Origin: Amaurobius ferox
Lineage: Eukaryota; Arthropoda; Arachnida; Araneae; Amaurobiidae
Length of the DNA: 64,000 nt
Assembly: GCA_951213105.1 (NCBI GenBank)
Contig: OX578144.1
Span: forward strand, 84,023,015-84,087,014
Direction of reading: 5' to 3'
Shown: positions 12,149 to 23,776 of the stretch, piece after piece
How positions within the stretch are numbered: the stretch's first letter is position 1
Layout of the letters: the number at the start of each line of letters is the position of its first letter
The notes under the pieces: model-generated
Seen by the model: the letters and a program-made list of their open reading frames with translations, nothing else
What the model was told of the DNA's origin: nothing
Database searches by the model: none
Program-made: the position numbers and the translations under genes

Positions 12149-12182
<34 letters not shown>

Positions 12183-12312
12183 CATCTCATAAACTTTCGA
12201 TTCGAGTTCAGGGATGCTGGAAACTTGCTTTTCCGTTAAAAACTCTAATTCGAATTTTCTACTCCAGTACAGCACTTTCCCTATGCATTTTACAGTGTAT
12301 ATAGGGAAAGTA
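11239..12312 (+). mobile_element. Family D element, copy D2 (diverged)
   Basis: A degraded head at 11239 (ACGTGACTTTCCCTACATAATGC) is followed, after a divergent stretch, by the D core from about 11530 (variants of GCCAAATTGACGA and GATCCACGACAATGATG). A short (AC)n run lies at 12163-12182. The end at 12280-12312 (TTTCCCTATGCAT...ATATAGGGAAAGTA) is the expected palindrome. Confidence 0.6.
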
Positions 12313-12686
12313 AAAATGTTAAATTGATTGTTATTTCCGATTTAAAGGAAATGCAATGCAATTCTACGTTGTAAAGTGGATTTTAATAAATATAAATTCA
12401 AAACTACAAAAATGTGGATTTAAATAAAGGATGCCAATTTCTTATTTGCTCAAGGCGTAAAATCTCTAATTGCATATTCTCTAAAGAGAGGAATGAAAAG
12501 AATAGGTTTAATATAACAAAATAACCTTAACATTCAACCTTAAAATATTGCCACAAAAATATCCAACACTTACACCATTAAGGCTCATAATGGTTCTTGT
12601 TAACTTATTGGCAAACTTTCCTGTATTTATTGTTATTTCGCGCTTTTCTATTGTCAGCGCACTTCGAATCTTTTTATTTTCCATGT

Positions 12687-12840
12687 CACGTGGGACGCTA
12701 CGTCACAGCGTCGCCTGGCAACTAATTTTCAGTGCAAAGCGTGTTCGAATGGACAACAGTCAATATTCAGTTCTCAATCATTAGACCCATGAGAAAAATA
12801 AGATAAGTCTGGATTTCCAGAACTTTATTTGGTAAGTAAC
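12687..12840 (+). promoter_or_regulatory. Candidate promoter cluster with possible first exon and splice donor
   Basis: Within 36 bp lie a CACGTG E-box (12687-12692), a TACGTCA CRE-type half-palindrome (12699-12705) and GTCGCCTGGCAAC (12710-12722). The last fits the RFX X-box pattern RYYNYY-N1-3-RRNRAC. A strong splice donor, TTTGGTAAGTAAC, follows at 12828-12840, so the intervening bases could be a non-coding first exon. The patch is GC-richer than its surroundings and matches no repeat here. No downstream exon was identified. Confidence 0.35.
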
Positions 12841-13221
12841 ATTTTTCTAGCACATTAAATGATCTATTGAGAGACCTTTCAGAATGCTTAAAATATAATT
12901 TAGTTTATCTGGTTCTTTGTTCAGTTGGAACAGCTATTGTAATCATTCAGTTATTATTTTAAATGAAGACCTCTTATGTGAGGAAATGACATTAACCTGT
13001 TGATGTTTATCTCTTGAATTTCGGTTACAGACGACAGCAAAATATTTTGTATTTTAATTGTTCAAAAGTATCGGCATAGTTTTATCCTGTTGTGTAATTA
13101 CTTTGTTTATGGAAAATATAAATCCGTTGCTATCCGGAAGTGTGTTAAAAATTGTTTGTTAAAATTGTTAAAGCCGTTTTCGCTACAAAGGCGCAAAAAT
13201 CATGTAAAGCAGAATTAATTT

Positions 13222-13815
13222 ATTTTGTGTGATGTAAGGTATTTAAGTGATGAATTTTAAAAATCATATAACCAACATATTTTGTTTTTCATTTAAAAGT
13301 TTCAAAATCTCTATCATATAGTTTAAAGTGTATACCCTGGTTTCGATGATTGTTGAATCATGGTTTAAATAAAAGAAAATAAAATAATTTATGTCAGAAG
13401 TTTTTCGTAGATTTTTATTTTGTATAATGTAAGGTATTTTAGTGATATAGGTAAGTTGGTGATGAATTTTAAAAATCATATAGCAAACATATTTTGTTTT
13501 TCATTTAAAAGTTTCAATATCTCCTATAGTTTAAAGTGTATACCCTGGTTTCGATTACTGTTGAGTCATGGTTTAAATAAAAGAAAATGAGATAATTCAT
13601 GTCAGAAGTTTTTCGTAGATTTTTATTTTGTGTAATGTAAGGTATTTTGGTGATATAGGTAAGTTGATGAATTTTAAAAATCATATAACAAACATATTTT
13701 GTTTTTCATTTAAAAGTTTCAATATCTTCATCATATAGTTTAAAGTGTATAACCTGGTTATGATTACTGTTGAGTCATGGTTTAAATTGAGGGAAAATGA
13801 AATATTTCATCTTAG
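13222..13815. repeat. Tandem repeat, ~200-bp unit, 3 copies
   Basis: ATGTAAGGTATTT recurs at 13232, 13427 and 13635. Each unit contains TTTGTTTTTCATTTAAAAG, a GTATACCCTGGTTTCGAT block (GTATAACCTGGTTATGAT in the third) and GGTTTAAAT. Adjacent units look roughly 90% alike by eye. Confidence 0.85.
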
Positions 13816-14043
13816 GTATAACAACAGCAAAACAAAGAAACAACTGCTGTGATGAATATAAGTAAATTTTAATGCCCAAATTGCAGGCTAACAACTTGAA
13901 ATTCTGTACCATGCCAGCCACGATTACAATTTGAACTTCTACAGTTGCCTAAAAAATTATTGATAACATTTGTGAATTCAATCCATGCTTTTTTCCCACA
14001 TCTGTTATATACTTTGTCCGAAATGGAGATCCTTTGTTAGTTT

Positions 14044-14404
14044 TTAACATTTTCCAACATAGTTGAAAAGTGTTTGTGACTTTGGACATTCTGTCTGTCA
14101 GTTCGCACGATAACTGCCGTAAAAATGACTTTATCAAAATAAAATTTTAGTATGTTATTGAAACGGTCTGTGGGACATATGGAAATAAAAATGAATGATA
14201 TCACCCAATTAGTTTCGGATTTAACCCAGCTTGAAAGATGAAATATATTGAACCCTATGGGACCTAATTTTTCAAACATTTTTTAAGCGAAGTGAAAATT
14301 CACAAACTGCTTCGAAAATTTTAGGAAATATTCAAATTATCACATAAAATGCAGAACAAAAATGTTCAGCCAAGTATGTTAGGTAGTTTTTTAAATAAAA
14401 ATTG
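14044..14404 (-). mobile_element. Family A fragment A4 (tail half)
   Basis: The A tail is read on the minus strand: terminal palindrome at 14044-14075, a short GTCT remnant, then the conserved core to about 14404, where similarity stops. The head is missing. Short ORFs over it are spurious. Confidence 0.7.
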
Positions 14405-15350
14405 CTTAATAGAGGGAGAAAAACAAATTCAATTAAATTCTGACTCTCGTCATTTTCTCCAGAAAGGAAACAGAGGTATATTTTATAATAAATATTTTTT
14501 CCAAGAGTTTAATTATTTTTTTTATCATGCCCATGACATAAGTAAATTATTTTAAAAAATCATGGCCAAGTACGTCATATAGTACGAATGATAGAATCGG
14601 TATCGTTTTAAGTTGAAATGGGCGAGTAACACTTTTCTCGAATTCGAGGATTCTAATCAGGCTGTGTAGAGTTAGTTGTTTAAAGAGCTGTTTGCCGCCA
14701 ATGTTAATTTGGGGAAAATATGCACTATTTTGTAAAAATGTTAAAATATTACATAAAATGGTTCTGCACTTCTGCTGGACTGTCAAATTGTGGGCTGCAA
14801 TCAGAAATCATTTTGTCATGCGCAAACCCAACAAGCTTTTAATATAACGAGAAAAATTTATATATTTTAGTTTTCTACAATTTCTGAATGAAATTCTAGC
14901 ACAAATTAAAAATGTTTATGTCTGATTTTTAACAAGGAGATGCGTGTTGGCATGCATTTAATTGGTATTCCTATTTTTCAAATGTTTGTAAAATTTATTT
15001 AAACTTTAAATGCTATTAAATTTATTTTCTAATCTACAGTTAAAACGTGTTTTAATATTTATTAGCTGCGCAGGCTCTTTTTTTAGCAACTACAGCAAAT
15101 GATATAGTTTGCTAAGAGGGTACCTCAAATCCGAGTACGATAAAAGCTCAACTATTAAAGGAACTGCAGATCATATTTTCAATAGGATATTTTTTTACCA
15201 TACGCAAAAGAGACAAATGCCGGTCACCCTCAATTATTAAGAAGCCTATTTTACTTACCACTTCAATTTGCTTTTAAAATAGCTTTCATCCTTTTAAATT
15301 GGTACTCGTGCACCTGAGAAAACGTTTCGTGTCCATCTGTGCAAGAAATA
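14405..15350. other. Intergenic stretch, nothing recognised
   Basis: A minus-strand ORF of 79 codons (14547-14786) has no recognisable motif and unconvincing composition. No RNA or repeat was recognised. Confidence 0.4.
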
Positions 15351-16297
15351 ACAAGAAAGATCAATCATGCATTGTTTATGAAACTCTTTCCAACTGAAAT
15401 GCAAAATGGGATACATTCCGCGGTGATATTTTTTTAATTATCACAGAACTACGATAATTTATTTTAATTGAAAACTTAAAACTTCATCGAAAAAATTGAA
15501 ACTCTATTCAAATGACGTCATCGAAATATAAATCGTCTTATGTAAAAGCAGTTAATATTTCATTCATATCACTTTTATTCCAGACTCCAGAGTTAAATAA
15601 TTTTGTGTGAAAAACATTCAGCATTTCTATACAACTCATCTTTACAATCACTTGTTTACATTTTGCATACATTAAAATTAGGCTTCGTTGTAGAAATAAT
15701 CAAAGTTGGATGATCATTTAAACTAAAAAATATTGTAACTGCGTTGGCGCAAAATAAAGATGCACAAAAATTACGCAAAAATAAAGCGGTTTTAGGACGG
15801 ATGCAACACAAAATATAAATTTGAAAGAACTTTAAAAATCACGATTTTTACTCTGGGAAAAAAATTGGATGCCATATATTTTATTTTGAAGTGGGTCACG
15901 TGATCTCTTCATATTGTATGGATGTGATTATTATTTTAATTTTTATTTAAAAAACTACCGAACATATTTTGCTAAAAAAATTTTTATATAACTTATGGAA
16001 TAATTTGAATATTTTCTAAAACTTTCGAAGCAATTTGTGAATTTTAAATTCGTTTGAAAAATTAAGTCCCATACGGTTCAATGTATTTCATTTTTTCAAT
16101 CCGGGTTCAACCCAAAACTAATTGGGTGATATTATTCATTTACATTCCCATATCTCCCACAGACTGTCTCAATAACATACTAAAATTTAATTTTGATAAA
16201 ATCATTTTTACGACAGTTATCGTGCGAACGGACAGACAGACAGACAGGCAAAATGAACAAAGCCATGAACACTTTTCAACTATGTTGTAAAGTGTTA
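15351..16297 (+). mobile_element. Family A element, copy A5
   Basis: The A head at 15351 is shortened within its hairpin. The core has AAAGCGGTTTTAGGAC and TTGGATGCCATATATTTT. A short GACA run and the tail palindrome end in GTGTTA at 16297. Flanking bases are AATA on the left and AACA on the right; no clear target duplication is seen. Confidence 0.75.
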
Positions 16298-16639
16298 AAC
16301 ATAATGCTAAATTAGTTTCGAATAATTTTCAAATCCCATCATAAAACATCTTTGAGTTCGCGCCTTAAATACCCTGATATAAACTAACCAATAATTGTAT
16401 TAATGACGTGCATGTATTCCCTCGTAGCTTAAACTAATGGCGTTGACAGAGAAGAGAGTGTTGGGAATCATACTCTCCATTGGGAAAACAATTATATTGG
16501 ATCTCTATTTGGTTCATATTGGAAAGCAAAAACTGACACTGTAGACCATCCAAATTGACTACGAAACAATAGTTAACCTGTTAAGGTTATCAGTGCTCCC
16601 CTCCTACCAAGATATTGGGTACGCCTATAGCTATGAGAG

Positions 16640-16735
16640 ATAGAACGAATTACCACTAGAGTTTAGTCGAATTACCACTAGAGTTTAGTCGAATTACCAT
16701 TAAAGAGATAGAACGAATTACTATTAGAGGGAGAA
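16640..16735. repeat. Short tandem repeat, ~22-bp unit
   Basis: GAATTACCACTAGAGTTTAG repeats twice head to tail, followed by decayed copies with GAATTACCATTA and GAATTACTATTAGAG. Confidence 0.7.
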
Positions 16736-17053
16736 TTCGAAAATTCGGCCCGTTAGGTTCTGTCCGAAGATCACTACTATGTGTAAAAAGGTTCAGTTTT
16801 CTAGTTCACCAGGATGCTTCTGTAGGGTCTGGAAAGACAAATACACGTTTGATAATTATTATATAGTTTCTCCTCACCTGGAGGAAGAAGTCGATAATTC
16901 GGTCCCATTGGTTCTGTCCTATGGTTAATAATATAAGTGTGCAAAGATTTAGTCACTGGGTTGCTTTCAAGCGGGATTTGTTATATATTTCCATGTAGCA
17001 TATCAGTTGACATAAAAATATTCCATCTTTGTACCATTTAGAAAACACATTTT

Positions 17054-18400
17054 TAACAGTTTCCAACATAGTTGAAAAGTATTTATGCCTTTGGTCATTC
17101 TGTCTGTCCGTTTGCACGATAATTTCCGTGAAAATGACTTTATCAAAATTAGATTTTATTATGTTGTTGAGACTGTCTGTGGGACATAGGGGAATGAAAA
17201 CGAATAATACCACCCAATTAGCTTCGGATTTAACCCGGATCGAAAAAATGAAATACGTTGAACCCTGTGGGGGTATTCCCTATTCATACATTTTTTAAGC
17301 AAAGTTGAAATTCCCAATTTGCTTCGGAAATTTTAGGAAATATTTAAATTATCACATAAAATGGGCAAAAAACAAATTTCAGCAAAATATGTTGAGTAGT
17401 TTTTTAAATAAAAATTGAAATATTAATTACACTCATGATATATGAAGAGATCACGTGACTCATCGCAAAATAAAATATGGCATCCATTTTTACCGCTGCG
17501 TAAAAATCGTGATGTTTAAAGATCGTAATTTATATTTAGTGTCGCATTCGTCATAAAACCGCTTTATTTTTGCCGATTATCTGTGCATCTAAATTCTGTG
17601 CCAACGCAATTACTATATATATATATATTTAAATGATGGAATATCAATTGATTTTACATAGAGAGGCAGACGATTTACATTTCAATGACGCTATTTGAAT
17701 AAAGTTCATTTAGTGTAAATAGCATGGAGTTAGAAAGGAGATAAAACACCCACGGAAGAAACTCTTAAAAATTCCATAATGCTTTGAGAATTATATCTAG
17801 GTGCCCTTAGTGTTAGTAAAGTAGCTACTGTTGCTAATTGAGACAACAGAAAAGAGTAGTATTTACTATATGTATTTTTGATTATTATTATATTAAGGGT
17901 TCTCTAATTATGAATATAATTAACCAGTATTCTTTCATAGTTATAGGATGGTGTATAAAATCTATGGAAATAAAAATAAATTGAAAAGAGAAATAATTTT
18001 GAATGAGTAGGAATATTCTTTATTGTTTCAATTCTAATTTGCGTTGCGCTAATTATTTACTTTTTTCAAAATTGACAGTTTAAAAACTATTTTAGCCATA
18101 GAAATTCATGCAATGCAGGACTACTTATCTTATCCCAGCGCCACCTGAATTATTGTTTCACACGATATTGGCGTTTTCTTAATGTGACGTTTTAACTCCT
18201 TACTTTTACCTCCATGGTTACTAGCATGGTCTTTTTCCAGGACGTGTTAAGTTTTCAAATATAATAAATTACTATAGTGCTGTGATAATTTAAAAAATAG
18301 CAGCCCTGAATGTATCACAATTAAGAGATTCTTAAATAAATTACATTTCAGTTGGAACGTGTTTTATAATCAATGCTGTATGCATGATTGATCTTTCTTA
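17054..18400 (-). mobile_element. Family A element, copy A6, split by B2
   Basis: On the minus strand the A head lies at 18248-18400 and the core plus tail at 17054-17715. The A sequence order resumes across the gap, so the roughly 530 bp between them, which contains the B2 copy, was inserted later. The (GACA)n tract is reduced to two or three units near 17098-17112. Confidence 0.65.
17723..18217 (+). mobile_element. Family B element, copy B2, inserted in A6
   Basis: About 495 bp with imperfect terminal inverted repeats: CATGGAGTTAGAAAGGAG at the left against CTCCTTACTTTTACCTCCATG at the right. It is the compact reference copy, without the satellite and A insertions of B1. It has no coding capacity. 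A target duplication is not clear. Confidence 0.6.
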
Positions 18401-18413
18401 TTTTAATTTTCAT

Positions 18414-18453
18414 CATATACATCTTCTTATATTATAAGAAGAAGATGTATATG
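18414..18453. repeat. Small near-perfect palindrome
   Basis: CATATACATCTTCTTATA faces its reverse complement with a 3-base slip, giving an 18-bp hairpin stem just outside the A6 head. It could be a slippage product. Confidence 0.7.
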
Positions 18454-19859
18454 AGATACATCTTCTATTTTGGCGCTAGACGAAGAAGGACATTGTGACT
18501 AATGTATTGAACGTATTTTCTATTTTTATTCAGATCTGTAAGCTTCATGAGCCCTAATTTGATACGAAGTGGCGGTAATAGTACTTTCTGCTATTTTAAG
18601 CTATTATATTTCTTGTACCTGGAATCAATTCATTTTTAGATAACCATGTTCATTGACCCAATACACGTTTCAATTTTTGTTATTCAATTTTCAAAAGAAG
18701 CATGGAAATTTTGTACAGCCTTTTGCTGACCCAAAGGTATAGTAGTAACTTTCAAGTTCTTGCATATTGTCCAATCGTGTTCATCATATTTTATGCTTAT
18801 GAGGAATATTTTCATGGTTTTGTGAGTATATTTACATTTCAAAGCAAATGAGTTTCATTGTATAATAAATTTATAAATTTCAATATTTCTAAAAAACAAT
18901 TTTTCTTTTTTTAAAAAAGAGCGAAAACCTAAAACATACCGCCATACTAATTTTTAAAATGAATATGCTTTGAAATATTAAAAAAAACTGTATGCGATAG
19001 ATAAAAGTAAGGTGTGTATCGAACTCAGTAAGCAAAATTAAGTATAAAGCAGTCAAATATTTACCAAACAAGAAATGCATGTAAGCAATGGGTTTTATTA
19101 CTGTACCAATTTGCAGTTTAAATTTCATTTTTTTAGACTATCCCTAACTTATCTACCACTGTCACCAAAATACCCCGTCTTACCGACAAATTATCTGTCA
19201 TCTTAAGCTTTAAGAAAAAAAATTATTTTCCAGCGATCATAACCATGGAGTTAAAGGGAAAGGGTGTAAACTTTGTATCGGATGTACTATTTGAAACAAT
19301 CGCTCCAAATTCGATTCCAGTCGCTTCAAACTTAATTCCAATAGGGCTTTTCTAACATTCGATCATGCTGAAAATTGGTATATTTTTTGTGTCCCATAGC
19401 GATATTTGTATTTGTTCTTGAATTATCGTTTTCATAAGTACATAGATAGACATCAATTGGAATGTGTTCGACATGTGTTTGAGAAATCTTAAAAAGTGAA
19501 TTTTAGTTAGAATCTAGATTTCGAAAATCTTTCAGAAAACAGTTCTTTTTTATTCAACAGTATGAGAAAGTGAAAATGATAGACAAAATGTTCAAGGATT
19601 CTTTTTGACCCCACTGCAAAACTCTATTTTTATATATACTATTATGATATATAAAACACATAAATAAAGTAAATAAAACGTTTTAAATTGCAGTTTCGAA
19701 AACAATAATTATTTATGAAGGTTTTTGCATATTTAATAAGGGATAGTTTTGATTTTTCCAATAAAACTTTATCTATAAATTATCGCAAGAAAGGAAATTA
19801 ATTTAGAATTAAACTATTACAGATTTAGCAATAAAATGTCCTACAATTATTTTTACTAA
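18454..19859. other. Intergenic stretch without gene
   Basis: No convincing ORF. A CCATGGAGTTAAAGGG block at 19242-19257 resembles the B terminus. Bases 19412-19575 match the D-like fragments at 2761 and 9522. Confidence 0.45.
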
Positions 19860-20300
19860 AACTTTTTTGAAGCATCTATTTCTCAGGATTTGCATAGATA
19901 AATTGAATGATGGCTAATATAAATTCAGTATCGAATTTCGAAAAAGGTTGGAAGATTCACTAAGGATTTGCACTTCTGGTTCTTTTTTCACTTCCAGTTC
20001 AAAATTTTTGATTTTACGTGAAATATCTATTTCTCAAGATTGGCTGTAGATAGAGCTTAGATGTTAACTAATATAAACATAGCATCAAATTCTAGAGGAG
20101 GTAAAGTGGTTCGCTAAAGATTTCTACTTCCGCTTCTCTTGTCAGTGCCGCTTCAAATAATGTTCTTGAAACATCCATTTTTCAAGATTGGTTATAGATA
20201 TAGCTCGGATGATGACTGATATGGATTTAGCATCAAATTATAGAGGAGGTAGGGGGTTGTTCCCTAGGGATTTCCACTTTCGATTTTACTGATGTCGAAT
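19860..20300. repeat. Degenerate tandem repeat, ~150-bp unit, 3 copies
   Basis: Units start with CATCTATTTCTCAGGATT at 19873, TATCTATTTCTCAAGATT at 20024 and CATCCATTTTTCAAGATT at 20172, spaced 151 and 148 bp. Shared inner blocks include GCATCAAATT and GAGGAGGTA. Confidence 0.75.
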
Positions 20301-21143
20301 CCTTCTTTTCCAAAAATTCACATGACTATGAAATAAGTGTACAAAAAAAAAATGCCTAATGATATTTAATAGTGCGAAATGCTTAATAGTTTCCTCAAAA
20401 ATGAAGTGGAAGAAGTGTGTATGCCATTTGCTACTATATAAAGGCTCTTTCAAAAATTTCTTCTTTATGACATTTTTCGTTATAAATTATTACAAGGGAA
20501 AACTTACTTTTATTCGAATAGAAGCTATTAGATAAAAAACAAGAAAGATCAATCATGCGTACAGCATTGATTATGAAACACTTCCCAACTAAAATGCAAT
20601 TTTATTTAAACATCTCTAAAATGCGATACATTCAGCGCTGATATATTTTAAACTATCATAGTATTGCAATACTTTATTATATTTGATAACTTAAAACTTT
20701 ATCGAGAAAAAAATAAATTGTATTTAAATGACGTCAGCGAAATATAAATCGTATGGCTGGCTCTCTATGTAAAGCATGAACGTTTCATTCATATTACTTT
20801 TATTTCAAACTCCAGAGTTAAATATTTTTGCGTGAAAAAAATTCAGCAATTCTTATGCAACTCATCTTACAATCACTTGATTACATTCTGCATCGATTAA
20901 AATTAGGCTTCGTTGTAGAAATAATCAAAGTTAGATGATCATTTAAACTAAAAAATATTGTAATTGCATGGGAACAGAATATAGATGCACAGAAAATGCG
21001 CAACAATAAAGCGGTTTTAGGACGAATGCAACACTAAATATAAATGTAAAAGAATAAAAATCACGATTTTTACACTGGGAAAAAAAGATGAATGCCATAT
21101 TTTATTTTGAAGTGTGTCACGTGATCTCTTCATACAATATGGG

Positions 21144-21533
21144 TTGTTGCTGTTGTTGAGACCCTGACCGTCCGACCTACCAGAAAGGTGTAAGGTAACT
21201 GTTTGGACGGCCGGGAAGTGCCACCCAATTTAGACCGGAACCGAGTGGGGAAGGTATCCACAGGGACCGTACCCTCCTTCCCCTACCACCAACCTCTTGG
21301 AAGGACTTACGGACCCACATGTTTAACGTGATAGTACTCCGCATGAACACGGCGGCAGTTGTGGCAGCGTGCAAATCCAGCGCGCAAACCACCGGGCTAC
21401 CGCACCCGAAATAGGCCAACAGCACGCGGTGTTCCCAGGTGGTCACCCACCCAAGTACTAACCGCGCCCGATGCTGCATGACTTCGATGATCTAACGAGA
21501 ACCGGTGTTTTCTGCACGGTAGGGCTGTTGGCC
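21144..21533 (-). mobile_element. 5S rRNA-derived SINE with 14-bp target duplication
   Basis: On the minus strand a full-length 5S-like head (21532-21415) is followed by a tRNA-like A-box segment (GGTAGCCCGGTGGTTTGCGC, about 21373-21405), a GC-rich body and a short AAC-rich 3' tail (AACAACAGCAACAA). It is flanked by TCATACAATATGGG (21130-21143) and TCATATAATATGGG (21534-21547), one mismatch apart. The target is part of A7. The 100-codon minus ORF inside is a by-product. SINEs with 5S heads are transcribed by RNA polymerase III and mobilised by LINE machinery. Confidence 0.85.
21415..21532 (-). rRNA. 5S rRNA-derived head of the SINE
   Basis: 118 bases align end to end with animal 5S rRNA: start GCCAACAGCCC, central CGGTTCTCGT, box A-like GCAGCATCGGGC, box C-like GGTTAGTACTTGGGTGGG, and end GGGAACACCGCGTGCTG. 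Several substitutions in the first half, with the SINE body directly attached and target duplications outside, argue against a functional 5S gene. The internal promoter may still work. Confidence 0.75.
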
Positions 21534-21585
21534 TCATATAATATGGGGGTAATTATTATTTTAATTTTTATTTAAAAAACTACTG

Positions 21586-21591
<6 letters not shown>

Positions 21592-21624
<33 letters not shown>
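21592..21624. repeat. (AT)n microsatellite
   Basis: About 16 AT dinucleotides inside the A7 core, where other A copies have a short T run. Confidence 0.9.
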
Positions 21625-21628
<4 letters not shown>

Positions 21629-21930
21629 TATAGGATAATTTGAATATTTCCTAAAATTTTTGAAGCAATTTGTGCATTTTCGTTTAAAAAGTGTTTGAAA
21701 AATTAGGTCTCATAGAGCTCAATGTTTTTCACATTTCAATCCGTATTCAATCCAAAACTAATTGGGTGATATTGTTCTTTAACATTCCTATATGTCCCAC
21801 AGACCGTCTCAACAACATACTAAAATTTCATTTTGATAAAGTTATTCTTACGGCAGTTGTCGTGCGAACGGGCAGACAGACCGAATGAGCAAAGTCATAA
21901 ACACTTTTCAACTATGTTGGAAAGTTTTAA

Positions 21931-23302
21931 AAATGATATGTAAAAACGTGAATCCGTGTTCATTAAGGTTCCGTGTTGGAACGGTTTCTGATGGATATTC
22001 ATTTATTTTTCTACAACTAATAATAAAACGAAAACCTTGTTCTTACCTCCCCCCCCCCCCTCCCCCTTTCGTGATTGTAAAAATAAAAGTTTGGAATTTT
22101 TCTCTTAGCCTGGATGACTTTTCCTAATCAGCATATGTACTTTTTCCTGCAATTGGGTTGAGTTGATTTTTGAAAATTTTGGTTCAGATATGTTTATTAA
22201 TTTGCTACGGCGAAAGAAAAAAATGAAACTTAAAAGTGTTTTATTGCGTTAGGGTGAATCTTTCTTGAAGATTTTTTGTTTTTTTGTATTTTTGAAAATT
22301 TGGCTGTGTTTTACAAACGTTCCAAGTGACCGAATAAATAAAGATGTTATACAGGATTCCTAAGGACGTCCTTATGCAAAGTAATAACTTTGTAAGGAAA
22401 GGTCCATGAGTATACATGTTTGGTTTATCTATTGTAAAGTGTGCATGCCCCCTTTGAATAAAAGATAATGCAGCGAACCCAGAAGAAAATGTAAAAAGTT
22501 AGGATAACAAACTCGTAAACAAAGCGAGATAGATGAAAAAATATAATTGCAAAGTTGTGGAGCATTTGCTAATGAGTAGAAATTGACCATTAAACTGAGA
22601 AAGCATTTATTTGACACACTAGGGCTATTGGCGAATTTCTGCTCCGCCCATTATGCACGGGCTACCGGGTGTCGGGAACTTGGACCCCCAAATTTTGGGA
22701 TTCCAAATTTTTCTATAAGGATCTAAAACGGATGAACATAACGACGTACTTTAACAAGCATTGCAGGTGTCACCGTGTTAAAAACCCTGTTGATAAGACT
22801 TGTTTCGCTTTCGTATGCGAGCTGTGAAAGATTTCAAAATAAAAGTTAATTTAACCAAAATTTATAAAATTAGAAGTATAAAAAATTGATTTTAATATTT
22901 GAGAATCCTAATACAAAAAAGCATTTAAGTTCTTAAAATTCGAATATTAAATTAAACAAATCAGAATACAAGAAAACAATGAAATCAAAGTAACATATTT
23001 AAATCACAAAAACGTATTGAATATACAAGACACGTTTAAATCACGTTGCATGTGCAAGTGCACTTGCTGTACTAAGTGTCGTGAGCATGAGCGGTTTAAA
23101 AAAGGGACGTTTCGCCCTGTTAGAGTTCGTTTTAATGATTAAAATTGTGATTCTAGAAATCTGCATGCAATTTCACGTATACAAGCAGGATTTCATCTTC
23201 ATATCTATTGTAGTTTTCGAGTAAAAGGATCACAAATTGCAGGAAAATGTTAATTTCGTTCCGTTAGGAATGGAGAATGAACTTCGCTTCGCCGCTTCAT
23301 AA
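21931..23302. other. Intergenic stretch, no recognised gene
   Basis: A poly-C run lies at 22050-22064. A GC-richer patch at 22620-22700 (GCCCATTATGCACGGGC) is not recognised. ORFs are short and without motifs. Confidence 0.4.
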
Positions 23303-23776
23303 TTAGACAATGTGCAGCGTCCACTTCGACGATAAGCGCTTGGAATTTTGTTCCGATAGCTCAACGGTAGAGCGTCGGCTGGCCAGTTCGGAGATCCAGG
23401 GTTCGATTCCCGGTTGGGGCAGCAAGGCACTTTACAATGACGCCAGAACGAATCAACCCTGTAGATTAGTGCAAAGATGTCTCAGGTCAGAAAGTTACCC
23501 TAGTACGACTAGTACGGATTCAGTGGACTCTGGAAGACTGAGCGCCGATTTAAAATTGGGAGGATAACGACTACACAGGATATTAACTTGGGTAAAAATA
23601 GTAGTATCAGGAGATGGTCAGATAGATTGTCCGTTTCCCCACCAATCTGACATTAGAGGGTGGAGAATGCAGAGTGCACTTCGACGATAAGCGCTTGCAA
23701 TTTCGTTCCGATAGCTCAACGGTAGAGCGTCGGCTGGCCCGTTCGGAGATACAAGGTTCGATTCTCGGTTGGAGCA
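23303..23776 (+). repeat. Second tandem tRNA-like SINE locus
   Basis: tRNA-like heads lie at 23350-23421 and 23705-23776, about 355 bp apart, with the same linker as 8665-9115. Each head is preceded by the block CACTTCGACGATAAGCGCTTG. In the first head GTTCCGA pairs with TTGGGGC (with wobbles); D stem GCTC/GAGC and B box GGTTCGATTCC are intact. The second has more B-box-side changes (AAGGTTCGATTCTC). The anticodon arm is poor in both. Short peptides read on both strands are translations of the tRNA-like head. Confidence 0.75.

Larger units (their letters stand above)
20539..21930 (+). mobile_element. Family A element, copy A7, carrying a 5S-derived SINE
   Basis: It has an A head at 20539, the A core with AATAAAGCGGTTTTAGGAC, and a tail palindrome (diverged) ending near 21930. 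The GACA tract is reduced to two units. At 21144-21533 a 390-bp SINE interrupts the conserved TCATATAATATGGG block. An (AT)n run lies just downstream. Confidence 0.75.

Noticed and set aside
14547..14786. 79-codon minus ORF as a gene
   Set aside because: No motif, no splice context and composition like surrounding AT-rich DNA.
21415..21532. Functional 5S rRNA gene
   Set aside because: It is fused to a SINE body and bounded by target duplications, with substitutions in the 5' half.
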